Positions 1 to 9,400 of a DNA stretch of 64,000 nt are shown here, piece after piece. Source of the DNA: Rhodospirillales bacterium. Lineage in GTDB: Bacteria; Pseudomonadota; Alphaproteobacteria; Rhodospirillales; Casp-alpha2. The notes under the pieces were generated by a model. It did not search any database. It worked only from the letters and a program-made list of their open reading frames with translations, and was not told where the DNA came from. The DNA is taken from the NCBI GenBank assembly GCA_021775095.1, contig JAJFII010000103.1, positions 124,001 through 188,000 of the forward strand, in the 5' to 3' direction. Each line of letters opens with the position of its first letter. The first letter of the stretch is position 1. A program made the translations under genes and the position numbers.

Positions 1-556
1 CATCTTTGCTGGCCAGCCGATGATCCTCGCGAACAATCGCAACGGCGGGCGCGGTAACAAAGGCATGGGCCGAGATGAGCGGGTTTTTTACGGGCAGCAA
101 CGCCAAACCAAAATCGGCCTGACGGCTGACGACCCATTCCTCGATATCCAAACGATGGCGCGCGTCCAGCGAAAACCTCACGTTCGGGTTGTCGGATTTA
201 AAACGGGTCAGGGCACCTGCCAGAAACTGGCTGTTGATGAGCGGTTCCGTTCCGGCAATGCGCAATCTCGCGCTCGAATGATCGGTGATCTCGCGGGCAA
301 TATCGGCGATATTATCAATACCGGATAAAGTGCCCTCAATCGATTTGTAGAACTTAACGCCGGCGTGGGTCGGTTTCATCGGCCCGCCTCGCCGTCGAAT
401 AAACAGTTGCATGCCGATCGCTTCTTCAAGGGCTGCCAGGTGTTTGCTCACTGCGGGCTGTGTGGTGTTCAGGCGATCTGCGGCACCCGAGACACTGCCA
501 GTGGTCATGATCGCCTGATAGGCCCGGAGTTGTCTTAATTTTATCCGGTTTGACAA
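1..556 (-). CDS. LysR-family transcriptional regulator (partial, C-terminus off the window)
   Basis: Reading the minus strand from a TTG codon at 556 gives 185 uninterrupted codons to the window edge. Residues 4-62 form a typical LysR winged helix-turn-helix (RQLRAYQAIMTTGSVSGAA, then TQPAVSKHLAALEE), and the remainder is the start of the substrate-binding domain. An in-frame TAG lies directly before the TTG and an AGGAG sits 6 nt upstream, so the non-ATG start is well supported. It is divergent from the TRAP transporter genes that begin at 719, the usual arrangement for a LysR protein that controls its neighbour. The ligand is unknown. Family confidence is high; the target is inferred from position only. 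Confidence 0.9.
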   Translation of the reverse strand, partial: MSNRIKLRQLRAYQAIMTTGSVSGAADRLNTTQPAVSKHLAALEEAIGMQLFIRRRGGPMKPTHAGVKFYKSIEGTLSGIDNIADIAREITDHSSARLRIAGTEPLINSQFLAGALTRFKSDNPNVRFSLDARHRLDIEEWVVSRQADFGLALLPVKNPLISAHAFVTAPAVAIVREDHRLASKD

Positions 557-718
557 CTATTGCTCCTTTAAAATGCGCCTGTTCGAACACCTAATAGGTA
601 TTCCATTTTGTTATTATTAAGTCACTAAACATTATTTTCGTTATATTAACTTCCCCCGTATCCTTAGATCAACAAAATAGAAAAAATGTGATCGTATAAT
701 TGGGGGGGGAAGAGACCA
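557..718. promoter_or_regulatory. Divergent promoter region between the LysR gene and the TRAP operon
   Basis: This 162-bp AT-rich spacer separates two divergent genes. It contains an 11-bp perfect palindrome, ACCTAATAGGT at 589-599, 33 bp upstream of the regulator start, which could be part of a LysR binding box. No convincing -35/-10 pair was assigned. Confidence 0.4.
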
Positions 719-1285
719 ATGACCGTGCTTGCTGACATTGTCAGATTTCTTTCCGTTGCCAATCGGATCGTCCTGGAATTGTGTCGGTATGCAGCGATCT
801 CCCTGACAATCGGCATCGCCGTCATTGTCGCAGCTGGCGTTTTTTGGCGCTATGTGTTGAATGATTCGCTGACCTGGTCGGAAGAACTGGCCAAATTTTT
901 TATGGTTTGGCTGGTTTTTTTCGGAGCACCTATAGCCCTGCGGGTAGGGGATCACGTTGCGATCCATATTTTCCCCGATGCCCTGCCGGAGCGTTTGCGT
1001 TCCATCCTTATGGTTTTTATATCGCTGCTGGTGGTCTGGTTTTGTTACGTACTGACGATTGAAAGTTCCCTATTTGCCTGGAACGCACGTACCCAGGTTT
1101 TGATTGCCATCGGCGATTTCTCGATGCTCTGGATATTTGCCTCAATTCCCTTTGGCGCGGCTGTCATGTTTTCGGTCTCCATACAACAGACGCTCGAGCA
1201 TTTACAAAACGCAATTCGCCCCGGAACTGCGAAAATAGATGGGTTTCAGGAACAGTACGGCGCAATCCTTCGAGATATAGGGTAA
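719..1285 (+). CDS. TRAP transporter small permease (DctQ type)
   Basis: This 188-residue protein is the small membrane subunit of a tripartite ATP-independent periplasmic transporter, which pairs with the large permease to import substrate with an ion gradient. Four hydrophobic segments are visible (about residues 20-42, 58-75, 93-113 and 135-155), with the family hallmark around FWRYVLNDSLTWSEELAKF near residues 42-60. A GGAAGAG ribosome site precedes the ATG. The stop is 5 nt before the large permease start, so the two are co-transcribed. It is the first gene of the operon driven from the 557-718 spacer. Confidence 0.93.
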   Translation: MTVLADIVRFLSVANRIVLELCRYAAISLTIGIAVIVAAGVFWRYVLNDSLTWSEELAKFFMVWLVFFGAPIALRVGDHVAIHIFPDALPERLRSILMVFISLLVVWFCYVLTIESSLFAWNARTQVLIAIGDFSMLWIFASIPFGAAVMFSVSIQQTLEHLQNAIRPGTAKIDGFQEQYGAILRDIG

Positions 1286-1290
1286 AATAG

Positions 1291-2583
1291 ATGATTCCAG
1301 CTGGGTTTATTTGGGCCTTATTTCTAATGATCGCTATCGGTGTTCCGATTGTATTTGCGTTGGGAATTGCGCCGATGGGAGCGTTTATTCTTGTCGGCAA
1401 AGAAGCTTTTTTAAAAATCATTGCGCAACGGCTTTATACCGGGATTAACCAGTTCCCCTTGTTGGCCATTCCGCTGTTTATTCTCGCCGGTGAAATTATG
1501 AATACCGGCGGCATTACACTGAGATTGGTCGGTTTCGCCAATGCACTGGTCGGACATTTAAGAGGCGGCTTAGCACACGTAAATATCGTCTCATCGATCT
1601 TTTTTGCCGGTCTTAGTGGGTCGGCAGTTGCCGATACGTCTGCACTGGGCTCGATGCTCATTCCGGCCATGGAAAAACAAGGTTACACGCGCAGATTTGC
1701 GGCTGCCGTAACCGCAGCGTCGTCGGTTATTGGCCCGATTATCCCACCCAGCATTATCATGGTTATCTATGCCTATATCATGCAGGTGTCGGTTGCTGCC
1801 TTGTTTTTGGCTGGCGTCGTCCCGGGCGTTCTGACCGGAATGGGGCTGATGGTCGTAACGTCGATCATCGCTAAAAAGCGGAATTACCCAAAAGCAGATA
1901 AACGGGCATCCCTTCGCGAAGTTGGAAAAGCAGGCTTCGATGCCGCACTTCCCCTGATGACACCGATAATCATCATGGGTGGTATCCTTTCAGGGGTTTT
2001 TACGCCGACGGAAGCTGCGGGGGCTGCCGTTGTTTACGCGTTGATCCTGAGCAGTGTGGTCATGCGAACCATCGATCGGCAACGGTTCGTGAAACTGCTG
2101 TTGCGAACGGCGGTCGCATCATCGGTGATCCTTTTGGCCGTTGGTACAGCGAGTGTATTTGGTTGGGTGGCAACAATATCAGGTATTCCAACCAAATTAA
2201 CGACATTGGTCTTTTCGATAACCGACAATCCTTACCTGTTGCTTTTGTTAATCAATCTTATGCTGCTGGTCATTGGCATGTTTCTCGATGCCGGGCCGGC
2301 AATATTAATTTTGGGTCCCATACTTGGGCCGGTTATGGCCGCCATCGGGATCGAGCCCTTGCATTTTGCCATCGTCATGTGCGTGAACCTGACGATTGGT
2401 CTCGCAACGCCACCTATGGGGTTGATTCTGTTCGTCGCATCGACCGTCAGCAGGGAACGGGTTGAGCATATTGCACGTGAAATGCTGCCTTTTTACATTG
2501 TCCATATTTCGATCATTTTATTAATTACTTATGTCCCGGCCTTATCCTTGTCGGTGCCCCGTTGGTTGGGATACCTCCAATAA
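1291..2583 (+). CDS. TRAP transporter large permease (DctM type)
   Basis: This 430-residue polytopic protein forms the translocation channel of the TRAP system. It is hydrophobic throughout and carries family signatures such as GGLAHVNIVSSIFFAGLSGSAVAD near residues 92-115 and GPIIPPSI near 146-153, and a second conserved stretch near the C-terminus (VNLTIGLATPPMGLILF). Length is normal for DctM. It follows the small subunit by 5 nt, and the binding protein comes 75 nt later, giving a complete Q-M-P operon. Confidence 0.95.
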   Translation: MIPAGFIWALFLMIAIGVPIVFALGIAPMGAFILVGKEAFLKIIAQRLYTGINQFPLLAIPLFILAGEIMNTGGITLRLVGFANALVGHLRGGLAHVNIVSSIFFAGLSGSAVADTSALGSMLIPAMEKQGYTRRFAAAVTAASSVIGPIIPPSIIMVIYAYIMQVSVAALFLAGVVPGVLTGMGLMVVTSIIAKKRNYPKADKRASLREVGKAGFDAALPLMTPIIIMGGILSGVFTPTEAAGAAVVYALILSSVVMRTIDRQRFVKLLLRTAVASSVILLAVGTASVFGWVATISGIPTKLTTLVFSITDNPYLLLLLINLMLLVIGMFLDAGPAILILGPILGPVMAAIGIEPLHFAIVMCVNLTIGLATPPMGLILFVASTVSRERVEHIAREMLPFYIVHISIILLITYVPALSLSVPRWLGYLQ

Positions 2584-2658
2584 GGCTGAGCTAACCGTCC
2601 GGTATTCTCTTCACTGGACACAACCAACTGGTCGTAAGACCATATAACGGAGGAAGAA

Positions 2659-3714
2659 ATGTTGCGAAGTAAAAAACGTATTGCCGCATTGGCTGCAGGA
2701 GCATTGCTTGCGGTTGCATTATCTGGCTCGGCGAATGCTGCGGAGTGGGTTCTTAAGTACGGTCATGTTGGCCCCGTCACATCAGATGATCAAATACCAG
2801 GCGAGTTTCTTAAGTCATTTCTGGAATCGCGTTCGCAAGGTCAGATCAAGGTTGAAATTTATCCGGCGGCCCAACTGGGTAATTTTCGTGAAATGATCGA
2901 GCAGGTTCAGTTAAACGCCCTTGAATTGACCCATACGACCGTTGGCGGCATGGCGAGCTTCGTTCCCGAACTTCAGGTTACTGATATTCCTTACATGATG
3001 CGCGATGACATGGTGGCCGAGAAGATCGCGCAAAGTCCGCTCATGGACAAGATCCGCGACGAAGTGCTGAAAAAGACCAAAAACGTACGTCTGGTGGCTG
3101 TTGGTAATACCGGTCGCTGGCGCAGTTTCTTCACAACAAACAAATTGATCAAGACCGCTGCTGACCTGAAGGGCATCAAGATGCGGACGATCAATTCGCC
3201 CCTGCAGATTGAGTTCGTTCGCTTTCTTGGCGGCAACCCAACCCCTGTTGCCTGGAGTGAAGTTTATACATCCCTTCAAACCGGCGTCATTGAAGGCACT
3301 AAAAATGCAGCGACGGATATTATCCCGACCAACATGCATGAAGTTGTAAAGAACGTGACGCTCGACGAGCACGCCTATCTGTTTGGTTTCTGGTGGATGA
3401 GTGATCAGTGGCTACAGTCTTTGCCACCGCATTTGCAAGACCTGGTCATCGATGGCGTTCAGCAGGCTTCAGTCATCCAGACCAACTGGAACAAGGAATA
3501 TGACTCACGCAGTCTGGCTGAATTCCAGAAATCCGGCGGAACGGTCTATGTTCCGACGGCCGAAGAAAAAGCGACGTTCCTGCCTGCCCGTGATGAAATG
3601 AAAAAATGGTTCACGGCGAAATATGGTGACGAATGGCTGAAGGCATTTGAAAATGCTGTTGCCGATGCTGAAGCGTCGATTAAAGCAGATAACAACCGTA
3701 TCATCGGGCGCTGA
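2659..3714 (+). CDS. TRAP transporter periplasmic solute-binding protein (DctP type)
   Basis: This 351-residue protein captures the substrate in the periplasm for the QM permease. A Sec signal peptide covers roughly residues 1-27, ending at SANAA. The family pattern MRTINSPLQIEFVRFLGGNP near residues 175-195, with the substrate-anchoring arginine of DctP proteins, is followed by WSEVYTSLQTGVIEG. A strong GGAGG site precedes the ATG. Substrate cannot be read from sequence; the neighbouring SDR and GMC enzymes suggest an oxidisable small alcohol or acid. A terminator follows immediately. Confidence 0.94.
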   Translation: MLRSKKRIAALAAGALLAVALSGSANAAEWVLKYGHVGPVTSDDQIPGEFLKSFLESRSQGQIKVEIYPAAQLGNFREMIEQVQLNALELTHTTVGGMASFVPELQVTDIPYMMRDDMVAEKIAQSPLMDKIRDEVLKKTKNVRLVAVGNTGRWRSFFTTNKLIKTAADLKGIKMRTINSPLQIEFVRFLGGNPTPVAWSEVYTSLQTGVIEGTKNAATDIIPTNMHEVVKNVTLDEHAYLFGFWWMSDQWLQSLPPHLQDLVIDGVQQASVIQTNWNKEYDSRSLAEFQKSGGTVYVPTAEEKATFLPARDEMKKWFTAKYGDEWLKAFENAVADAEASIKADNNRIIGR

Positions 3715-3728
3715 TTATTGCCCCCTGT

Positions 3729-3776
3729 GAAGCTGGCAAATAGTCAGGATTGGGTATTTGCCGGCTTCTGTTTTTT
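3729..3776 (+). terminator. Rho-independent terminator after the TRAP operon
   Basis: A 14-bp stem with one G-T wobble (3729-3742 with 3755-3768) and a 12-nt loop is followed by TG and six T residues. It ends the dctQMP transcript and argues that the next coding region starts downstream, at 3801. Confidence 0.85.
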
Positions 3777-3800
3777 CTTCAATTTTCTGAGAATTTTGTC

Positions 3801-4538
3801 ATGTCCACGGATTTTAAAGGTAAATTGATTGTTGTGACCGGCGCTGCCGGTGGGATCGGTCAAGAATGCGTAAACCTGTTTCTTAAAGCGGGCGCAGAGC
3901 TTTTATTAATTGATCCGAACGGCAATGCCCTGCAGCAATTTCAGAAAGACCTGAACGCCGGAGATCAGGTGAGCATCCACGTCTCCAAAATTGCTTCACC
4001 TGAAGCCTGTGCCGAGGCATTGGATGAGCGACCGGGCCTCATCTACGGGTTTGTTCATTTAGCAGGAACGTTTGTCGCCGACGACCTGACACCAGACAAC
4101 CGTACGGATGTCTACGATCCGGTGATCGCGTCTAACTTAACAAACGCCTATGATATGGCCATTGCCTGTATGCCACGTTTCGATCCCGATCAATTGTGCC
4201 GGATTGTTCTGACCAGTTCATTGGCGTTCCGTCGCGGTGCCAGCGACCACACCGCATATTCCGCCGCCAAAGGCGGAATTGCCGGGCTGGCGCGCTCCCT
4301 GTCGCGCCGCCTGGCACCTCATGTTTTGGTCAATGCACTGGCCCCCGGATTGATTGATACGGCAATGCCAAAGGAATTTATTGCAAAAAACCATGACCGG
4401 TTATTGGCCGGAATTCCGTTGGGTCGGTTTGGCCAGGCGCGCGAAGTCGCAACGGTTATTGAATTTCTGTGCGGTGATGGTGCCAGCTATATGACCGGAC
4501 AGATGTTAAATGTTGATGGCGGTATCGTCGCCAGCTAA
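3801..4538 (+). CDS. Short-chain dehydrogenase/reductase (SDR)
   Basis: This 245-residue Rossmann-fold oxidoreductase has the NAD(P)-binding TGAAGGIGQ motif near residue 10, a serine in LTSSLAF and the catalytic YSAAKGG (YxxxK). The usual NNAG motif is replaced by HLAGTF, a modest deviation. The ATG at 3801 is chosen because the longer frame from 3750 would begin inside the terminator hairpin. The C-terminal GGIVAS ending is typical. It lies between the TRAP importer and a GMC dehydrogenase on the same strand, suggesting it oxidises the imported compound or a product of it. Substrate is unknown. Confidence 0.9.
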   Translation: MSTDFKGKLIVVTGAAGGIGQECVNLFLKAGAELLLIDPNGNALQQFQKDLNAGDQVSIHVSKIASPEACAEALDERPGLIYGFVHLAGTFVADDLTPDNRTDVYDPVIASNLTNAYDMAIACMPRFDPDQLCRIVLTSSLAFRRGASDHTAYSAAKGGIAGLARSLSRRLAPHVLVNALAPGLIDTAMPKEFIAKNHDRLLAGIPLGRFGQAREVATVIEFLCGDGASYMTGQMLNVDGGIVAS

Positions 4539-4622
4539 TTTTTTGACTGACCATTTCGTCGTCGCCGTGGTTGCCGACAACGTCGCATAAAGCACCTTAG
4601 TGCCGTGCCAAGGAATAAGGAT

Positions 4623-6227
4623 ATGAATGAAGAATTTGATTACATCGTTGTCGGCGCTGGATCGGCTGGTTGCCCCGTCGCAAACCGTTTATCTGCCGAC
4701 CCGAAAAATCGGGTGTTGTTGCTGGAAGCGGGACCAAAGGACCGCAATATCTGGATCCATATACCGATCGGATATTACCGGACCATGACGTCACCTTTGT
4801 CGTGGGGATACAATACGGAACCCGATGAAGGCATCGCTGGGCGCAGCCTGCTTTGGCCACGTGGCAAAGTACTGGGCGGCTCCAGCGCCATCAACGGCCT
4901 GGTCTATATCAGAGGTCAAAAACAGGACTACGACCATTGGCGACAGTTCGGCAATGAAGGTTGGGGGTATGAAGACGTCTTGCCGTTCTTTAAAAAAGCC
5001 GAGAACCAGGAGCGTGGTGGCGACGACCATCACGGCAGCGGTGGGCCGTTACAGGTGTCCGACATCCGTGACCGGCGGGAAATTTGCGATGCCTTTATCG
5101 AGGCCGCCGTTGCAACGGGTATTCCCAGAAACAACGACTTTAACGGCGCGGAACAGGAAGGCGTCGGCAATTTTCAAACGACCTCTCACAACGGTCGACG
5201 TTGTTCGTCTGCCGTTGGTTATTTGAAACCGATCCTCAACCGGCCAAACCTGCGCATCGAAACCGATGCCATGGTAACCAAGATTGTGTTCGACGGGACC
5301 AAGGCCACCGGTATTGCTTACCGTCAACAGGGAACGGATAAGCAGGCGATGGTTAAGGGAGAGATCATCCTGTCGGGTGGCGCCATCAATTCACCCCAGC
5401 TTTTGCAATTATCCGGTGTTGGCCCGGCTGAACGCCTAAACGCCCTGGGGATCGACGTGGTCTTGGACAGCCCGGGCGTCGGTGCCGACTTGCAGGACCA
5501 CTACCAAGCTCGATTGGTCGTCGAATTAAACAAAACCATCTCGGTTAATGATGACGTCAACAATTTGCTCAGACTCGCCTGGACCGGTTTGCGTTTTCTC
5601 CTGTTCCGCCGGGGCCCTATGACCTTTAGTGCCGGGCACGTGGGCGCATTCACCAAGGTTTTGCCAGAATCCGCGACCCCGGATGCGCAAATACACTTCA
5701 TTCCGTTCAGCGCAACCAAACTTGGCGGCGATCTGCATTCATTTTCCGGTGTGACGGCCTCGGTCTGTCAACTGAGACCGGAAAGCCGGGGCGAAGTGAT
5801 GATCGCTTCCAGTGACCCCACTCAACACCCGAAGATCGTGCCCAATTATCTGTCGACCGATTATGACCGACGCCTGATGGTGGAGGGGCTTAAAATGGTG
5901 CGCGGTATCACCAAAGCACCGCCCTTTGCAAAATACGTCACCAGAGAACATGATCCCGGCAGCGATTGTCTATCTGATGATGACCTGTTGGCTTACGCAC
6001 GCGAAAAGGGCAACACCATCTTCCATCCGACGTCGACCTGCCGCATGGGCAATGATCCACGTGCCGTGGTCGACGCGCGATTGCGGGTCCGAGGCATCCA
6101 GGGCCTGCGTGTCGCCGATTGCTCGATCATGCCGACCGTTGTTTCCGGTAACACCAACGCTCCTGCGATTATGATCGGCGAAAAATGCGCCCAGATGATC
6201 CTGGAGGACAGTTCTTCTGGCCGATGA
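4623..6227 (+). CDS. GMC-family FAD-dependent oxidoreductase (choline dehydrogenase-like)
   Basis: This 534-residue flavoprotein oxidises an alcohol with bound FAD. It shows the N-terminal dinucleotide motif GAGSAGC, GMC signature 1 (GGSSAINGLVYIRGQ), signature 2 (GAINSPQLLQLSGVGP), and the C-terminal HPTSTCRMG and NTNAPAIMIGEK with the active-site His/Asn pair. The ATG at 4623 is preferred over a GTG at 4605: it gives the standard N-terminus and has AAGGA at a workable distance. The class includes choline, polyethylene-glycol and long-chain alcohol dehydrogenases, and sequence alone does not separate them. Context suggests it acts on the TRAP substrate. Confidence 0.93.
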   Translation: MNEEFDYIVVGAGSAGCPVANRLSADPKNRVLLLEAGPKDRNIWIHIPIGYYRTMTSPLSWGYNTEPDEGIAGRSLLWPRGKVLGGSSAINGLVYIRGQKQDYDHWRQFGNEGWGYEDVLPFFKKAENQERGGDDHHGSGGPLQVSDIRDRREICDAFIEAAVATGIPRNNDFNGAEQEGVGNFQTTSHNGRRCSSAVGYLKPILNRPNLRIETDAMVTKIVFDGTKATGIAYRQQGTDKQAMVKGEIILSGGAINSPQLLQLSGVGPAERLNALGIDVVLDSPGVGADLQDHYQARLVVELNKTISVNDDVNNLLRLAWTGLRFLLFRRGPMTFSAGHVGAFTKVLPESATPDAQIHFIPFSATKLGGDLHSFSGVTASVCQLRPESRGEVMIASSDPTQHPKIVPNYLSTDYDRRLMVEGLKMVRGITKAPPFAKYVTREHDPGSDCLSDDDLLAYAREKGNTIFHPTSTCRMGNDPRAVVDARLRVRGIQGLRVADCSIMPTVVSGNTNAPAIMIGEKCAQMILEDSSSGR

Positions 6228-6401
6228 ACGATGGAAAGCCCGAAAAGGCCTATCAAACCCCCTGTTTGATGATCAAGACGGAGACTTCAGCGCCACGGGA
6301 TGAAACATCCATTCCGCCACGTCAAAACTTCTCCCGGGATCAAACGGTTGGTCGTGATGATGTCTATTCGGCTTCCGCATTCGTTGCGCCAGGTTGAAGA
6401 T

Positions 6402-9400
6402 CTACTTGGCTTTCTGTTCCGTCCAGTTATACATCGATGTCGCAATATCGAGCGTGATAAAACCTTCTTCGATGTCGCGGGCAACAAGATCGCGGGACCG
6501 GTCGCGCGCCTCCCCGTAGCCCGATCCGCCACAGCTTTCGATGCAAACCTCATCTCCAGCGGTAAGTTTAACGTCGGCAAATTTCGATGCGCTTTCCGTT
6601 GCAAAGGCTTCGGTGAACGGTACAAAGACGTCACTTCCGTTGCGCCGAACGGAAACGCAGGCTGGTTCGCCCGGTAACCCGCCGTACAACGACCAGGGTC
6701 CGTGTTGCGCATGGTCCATCATCAGGCTCACCCTGATTTCCGGTGCCTCGGCTCGCAAAACCCGCTTACTGCCCAGTCCACCTCGATGGCGCCCGGCACC
6801 ACCGGAGTTCTCACGCAAACCGTAGGAGAGGATTTTAAACGGAAAGCGCGTTTCGAAAACTTCGACGGGCGTAATGCGACAATTACCGATGATGTGGTTC
6901 TGACAGTCGTTGCCGTCCATCTCATTCTGGCCGCCCCATCCGCTCGCCTCGAAGTGGTAGTGGGCGTAATACTGACCGGTCCTTGGGTTTTCGCCGCCGA
7001 TCAGGAAATTGCAGGCCGTGCACCCCTCACTGGCACTGACCCGCCCCGGCAGCACTTGAGACAGTGCGCCGAGAATTAGGAAGACGATACGCGGCTGGGT
7101 TTCCGTATTGCCGCCGACGGAGGGTGCCGGGTAGGCCACATCCAGGCACGAACCGGGCCGGGAAATGATTTCGATGGGCCGGTAACAGCCGGCGTTTTTC
7201 GGAATGCCGTTGTCGGACAATTGGTAGAGCGCATTGTAAGTGGCCGACATCGTCACGCCACGCGTGGCGTTCACCGGGCCTTTCGTCTGGTCGTCCGACG
7301 CCGAATAGTCGGCTGTCAGAGAACTGCCTTCGACCGTCAGTTTAACATGCATTCTTATGTGTTTGGCATCGACCCCGTCGTCCTCCAAATGGTCTTCAAA
7401 CTCATAAACACCATCGGGGATTTGTTCGATTTCCGTGCGCATCCATCTTTCCGCATAGTCCATGAGTGCGTCCGCGACCTCCGAAACAAACCCAGAACCG
7501 TACTTGTCACACAGTGCTGAAAACCGGCTCTCAGCCACCGCCAACGCGCCGATGATGGCGTGTAGATCGCCCCAGGTATGCCTCGGCGTGCGGTGGTTGG
7601 CCATCATGATGTCCCAGACTTCCTGCACCCGTTTTCCTTCTCGCATGATCCGGACGGGCGGTATCCTGAGCCCTTCCTGGAAAATTTCCGTCGCCGTCGC
7701 GGCAAAGGAGCCGACAACCATCCCCCCAATTTCAGCAAAATGAGCGATAATTGCCGCATAAGCGACGATTTTTCCCTTGAAAAAGATCGGCTTTAACAGG
7801 AGATGCTCCGGCAGATGGCAGCCGCCGCGATAGGGGTCATTGTGGATGATGATGTCGCCAGGCTTAAACTCCGACGGGTCCATTTCCTTGAGAACGCATT
7901 CCACCGTATAGACGATCGCCCCCAATTGCGCCGGGCAGTAGTCGCCTTGCGCCAGCATTTGCCCTGAAGCATCGAACAGGGCGCAGGAAAAATCCCGTGA
8001 TTCGTTAAAGATCGGCGAGTATGCGGTGCGGATCATCGCCGTTCCCATTTCCCGGCAGGTGTTTATCAAGGCGTTGTTTATGATGCTCAGCATGACCGGC
8101 TCATGGGCACTTCGGGCAATCCGTTCGGTCGGTTTTCCGGCCAGCAAAAGCGCTCCCGTCTTGTCAACCGTCGCGGTTTTTCCAATGGGAACCCGTGTCG
8201 TCGAATCGTATCCGTCAATGATAGCCGGCCCGGAAATCTTAAGGCCGGGCCGGAAATCCGCCCGCTCGTACACGGCCACGTCCAAGGCACCGTCGCCGTG
8301 CGTATAGACGCTGCGCACGCCAACAGGCGCGACCTGTGGGACAGCTCCGTCTTGCCTGGCATCGGGCAAGCGGTTTCCGTCTCCTTCTATGGAGACGGCG
8401 AGCGCCGTAATTTCAATCATCTCGTCTTCGATCCGGTAACCGTACGTCCGTTCATGGTGAGAGTGAAAGGCGTCCGCCAGATCGTCGATCCAGCTTTCGG
8501 ATTGGCTATCCGGTGGCGACGGCACTTCCTGTTCATGGCTTTGCCCGGCGTAGCGCATGAACACGCTGTGCCGCGACCGCGCCGCTCCGCCGTACCCTTC
8601 TGCCGCCAGTGCCCGCCGCGCGCTGGTTTCCAGTCCCGTCACAGCTGACAACAATTCCGCCTTGTCCAGAATATCGGCACGGCGCACGTAGGTCTGTTGG
8701 CGGTCGACGCGCGGTGCCGTCAGCACGGTGCCGAGGGCCGACGTTACACCCGGTGCCGGGGGGATGATCACGTCAGGTATTTCAAGGATTTCGGCAATCG
8801 CGACGGCATGTAGCGGGCCCGAACCGCCAAAAGCAACGAGGCTGAACTCGCGCGGGTCGAGCCCGCGCTCGATGGTCAGGACGCGGATGGAATTGGCCAT
8901 GTTCTCGTTGGCGACGGAGATGACCGCGTGCGCCGTCTCAAAGGCATCGAGGCCTAACTTATCGCCGAGGGTAGCAAGGGCGTTCAAGGCCGCATCACGG
9001 TCGATGGTCATCTCGCCGCCGAGCAAAGAGTCCGCTCCCAGGTGCCCCAACACGAGATTGGCGTCGGTCACCGTCGGTTGCATCCCGCCCTGTCCGTAAC
9101 AAACCGGGCCGGGAACGGCCCCCGCCGACATGGGACCGACTTTCAACAGGCCGCCCTGATCAATCCAGGCGACGGATCCGCCGCCGGCTCCGATTGTCAT
9201 CACGTCAAGGCTTGGGATCGACACCGGCAGGCCAAACTCGAACTGATACTCGGTCGTATAGGTCAGTCGCCTGTCGATGACGACGGCGACGTCGGTGCTG
9301 GTCCCGCCCATGTCGAAGGTGATGGCGTTGGCATAATCCATTCGCTCGCTAAATGCCTGCCCGGCCGTGACACCACCGGCCAACCCAGACAGCAAGAACT

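Noticed and set aside
20-328. 102-residue plus-strand open frame at the window start
   Set aside because: It is antisense to the LysR-family gene, which has clear domain signatures on the minus strand.
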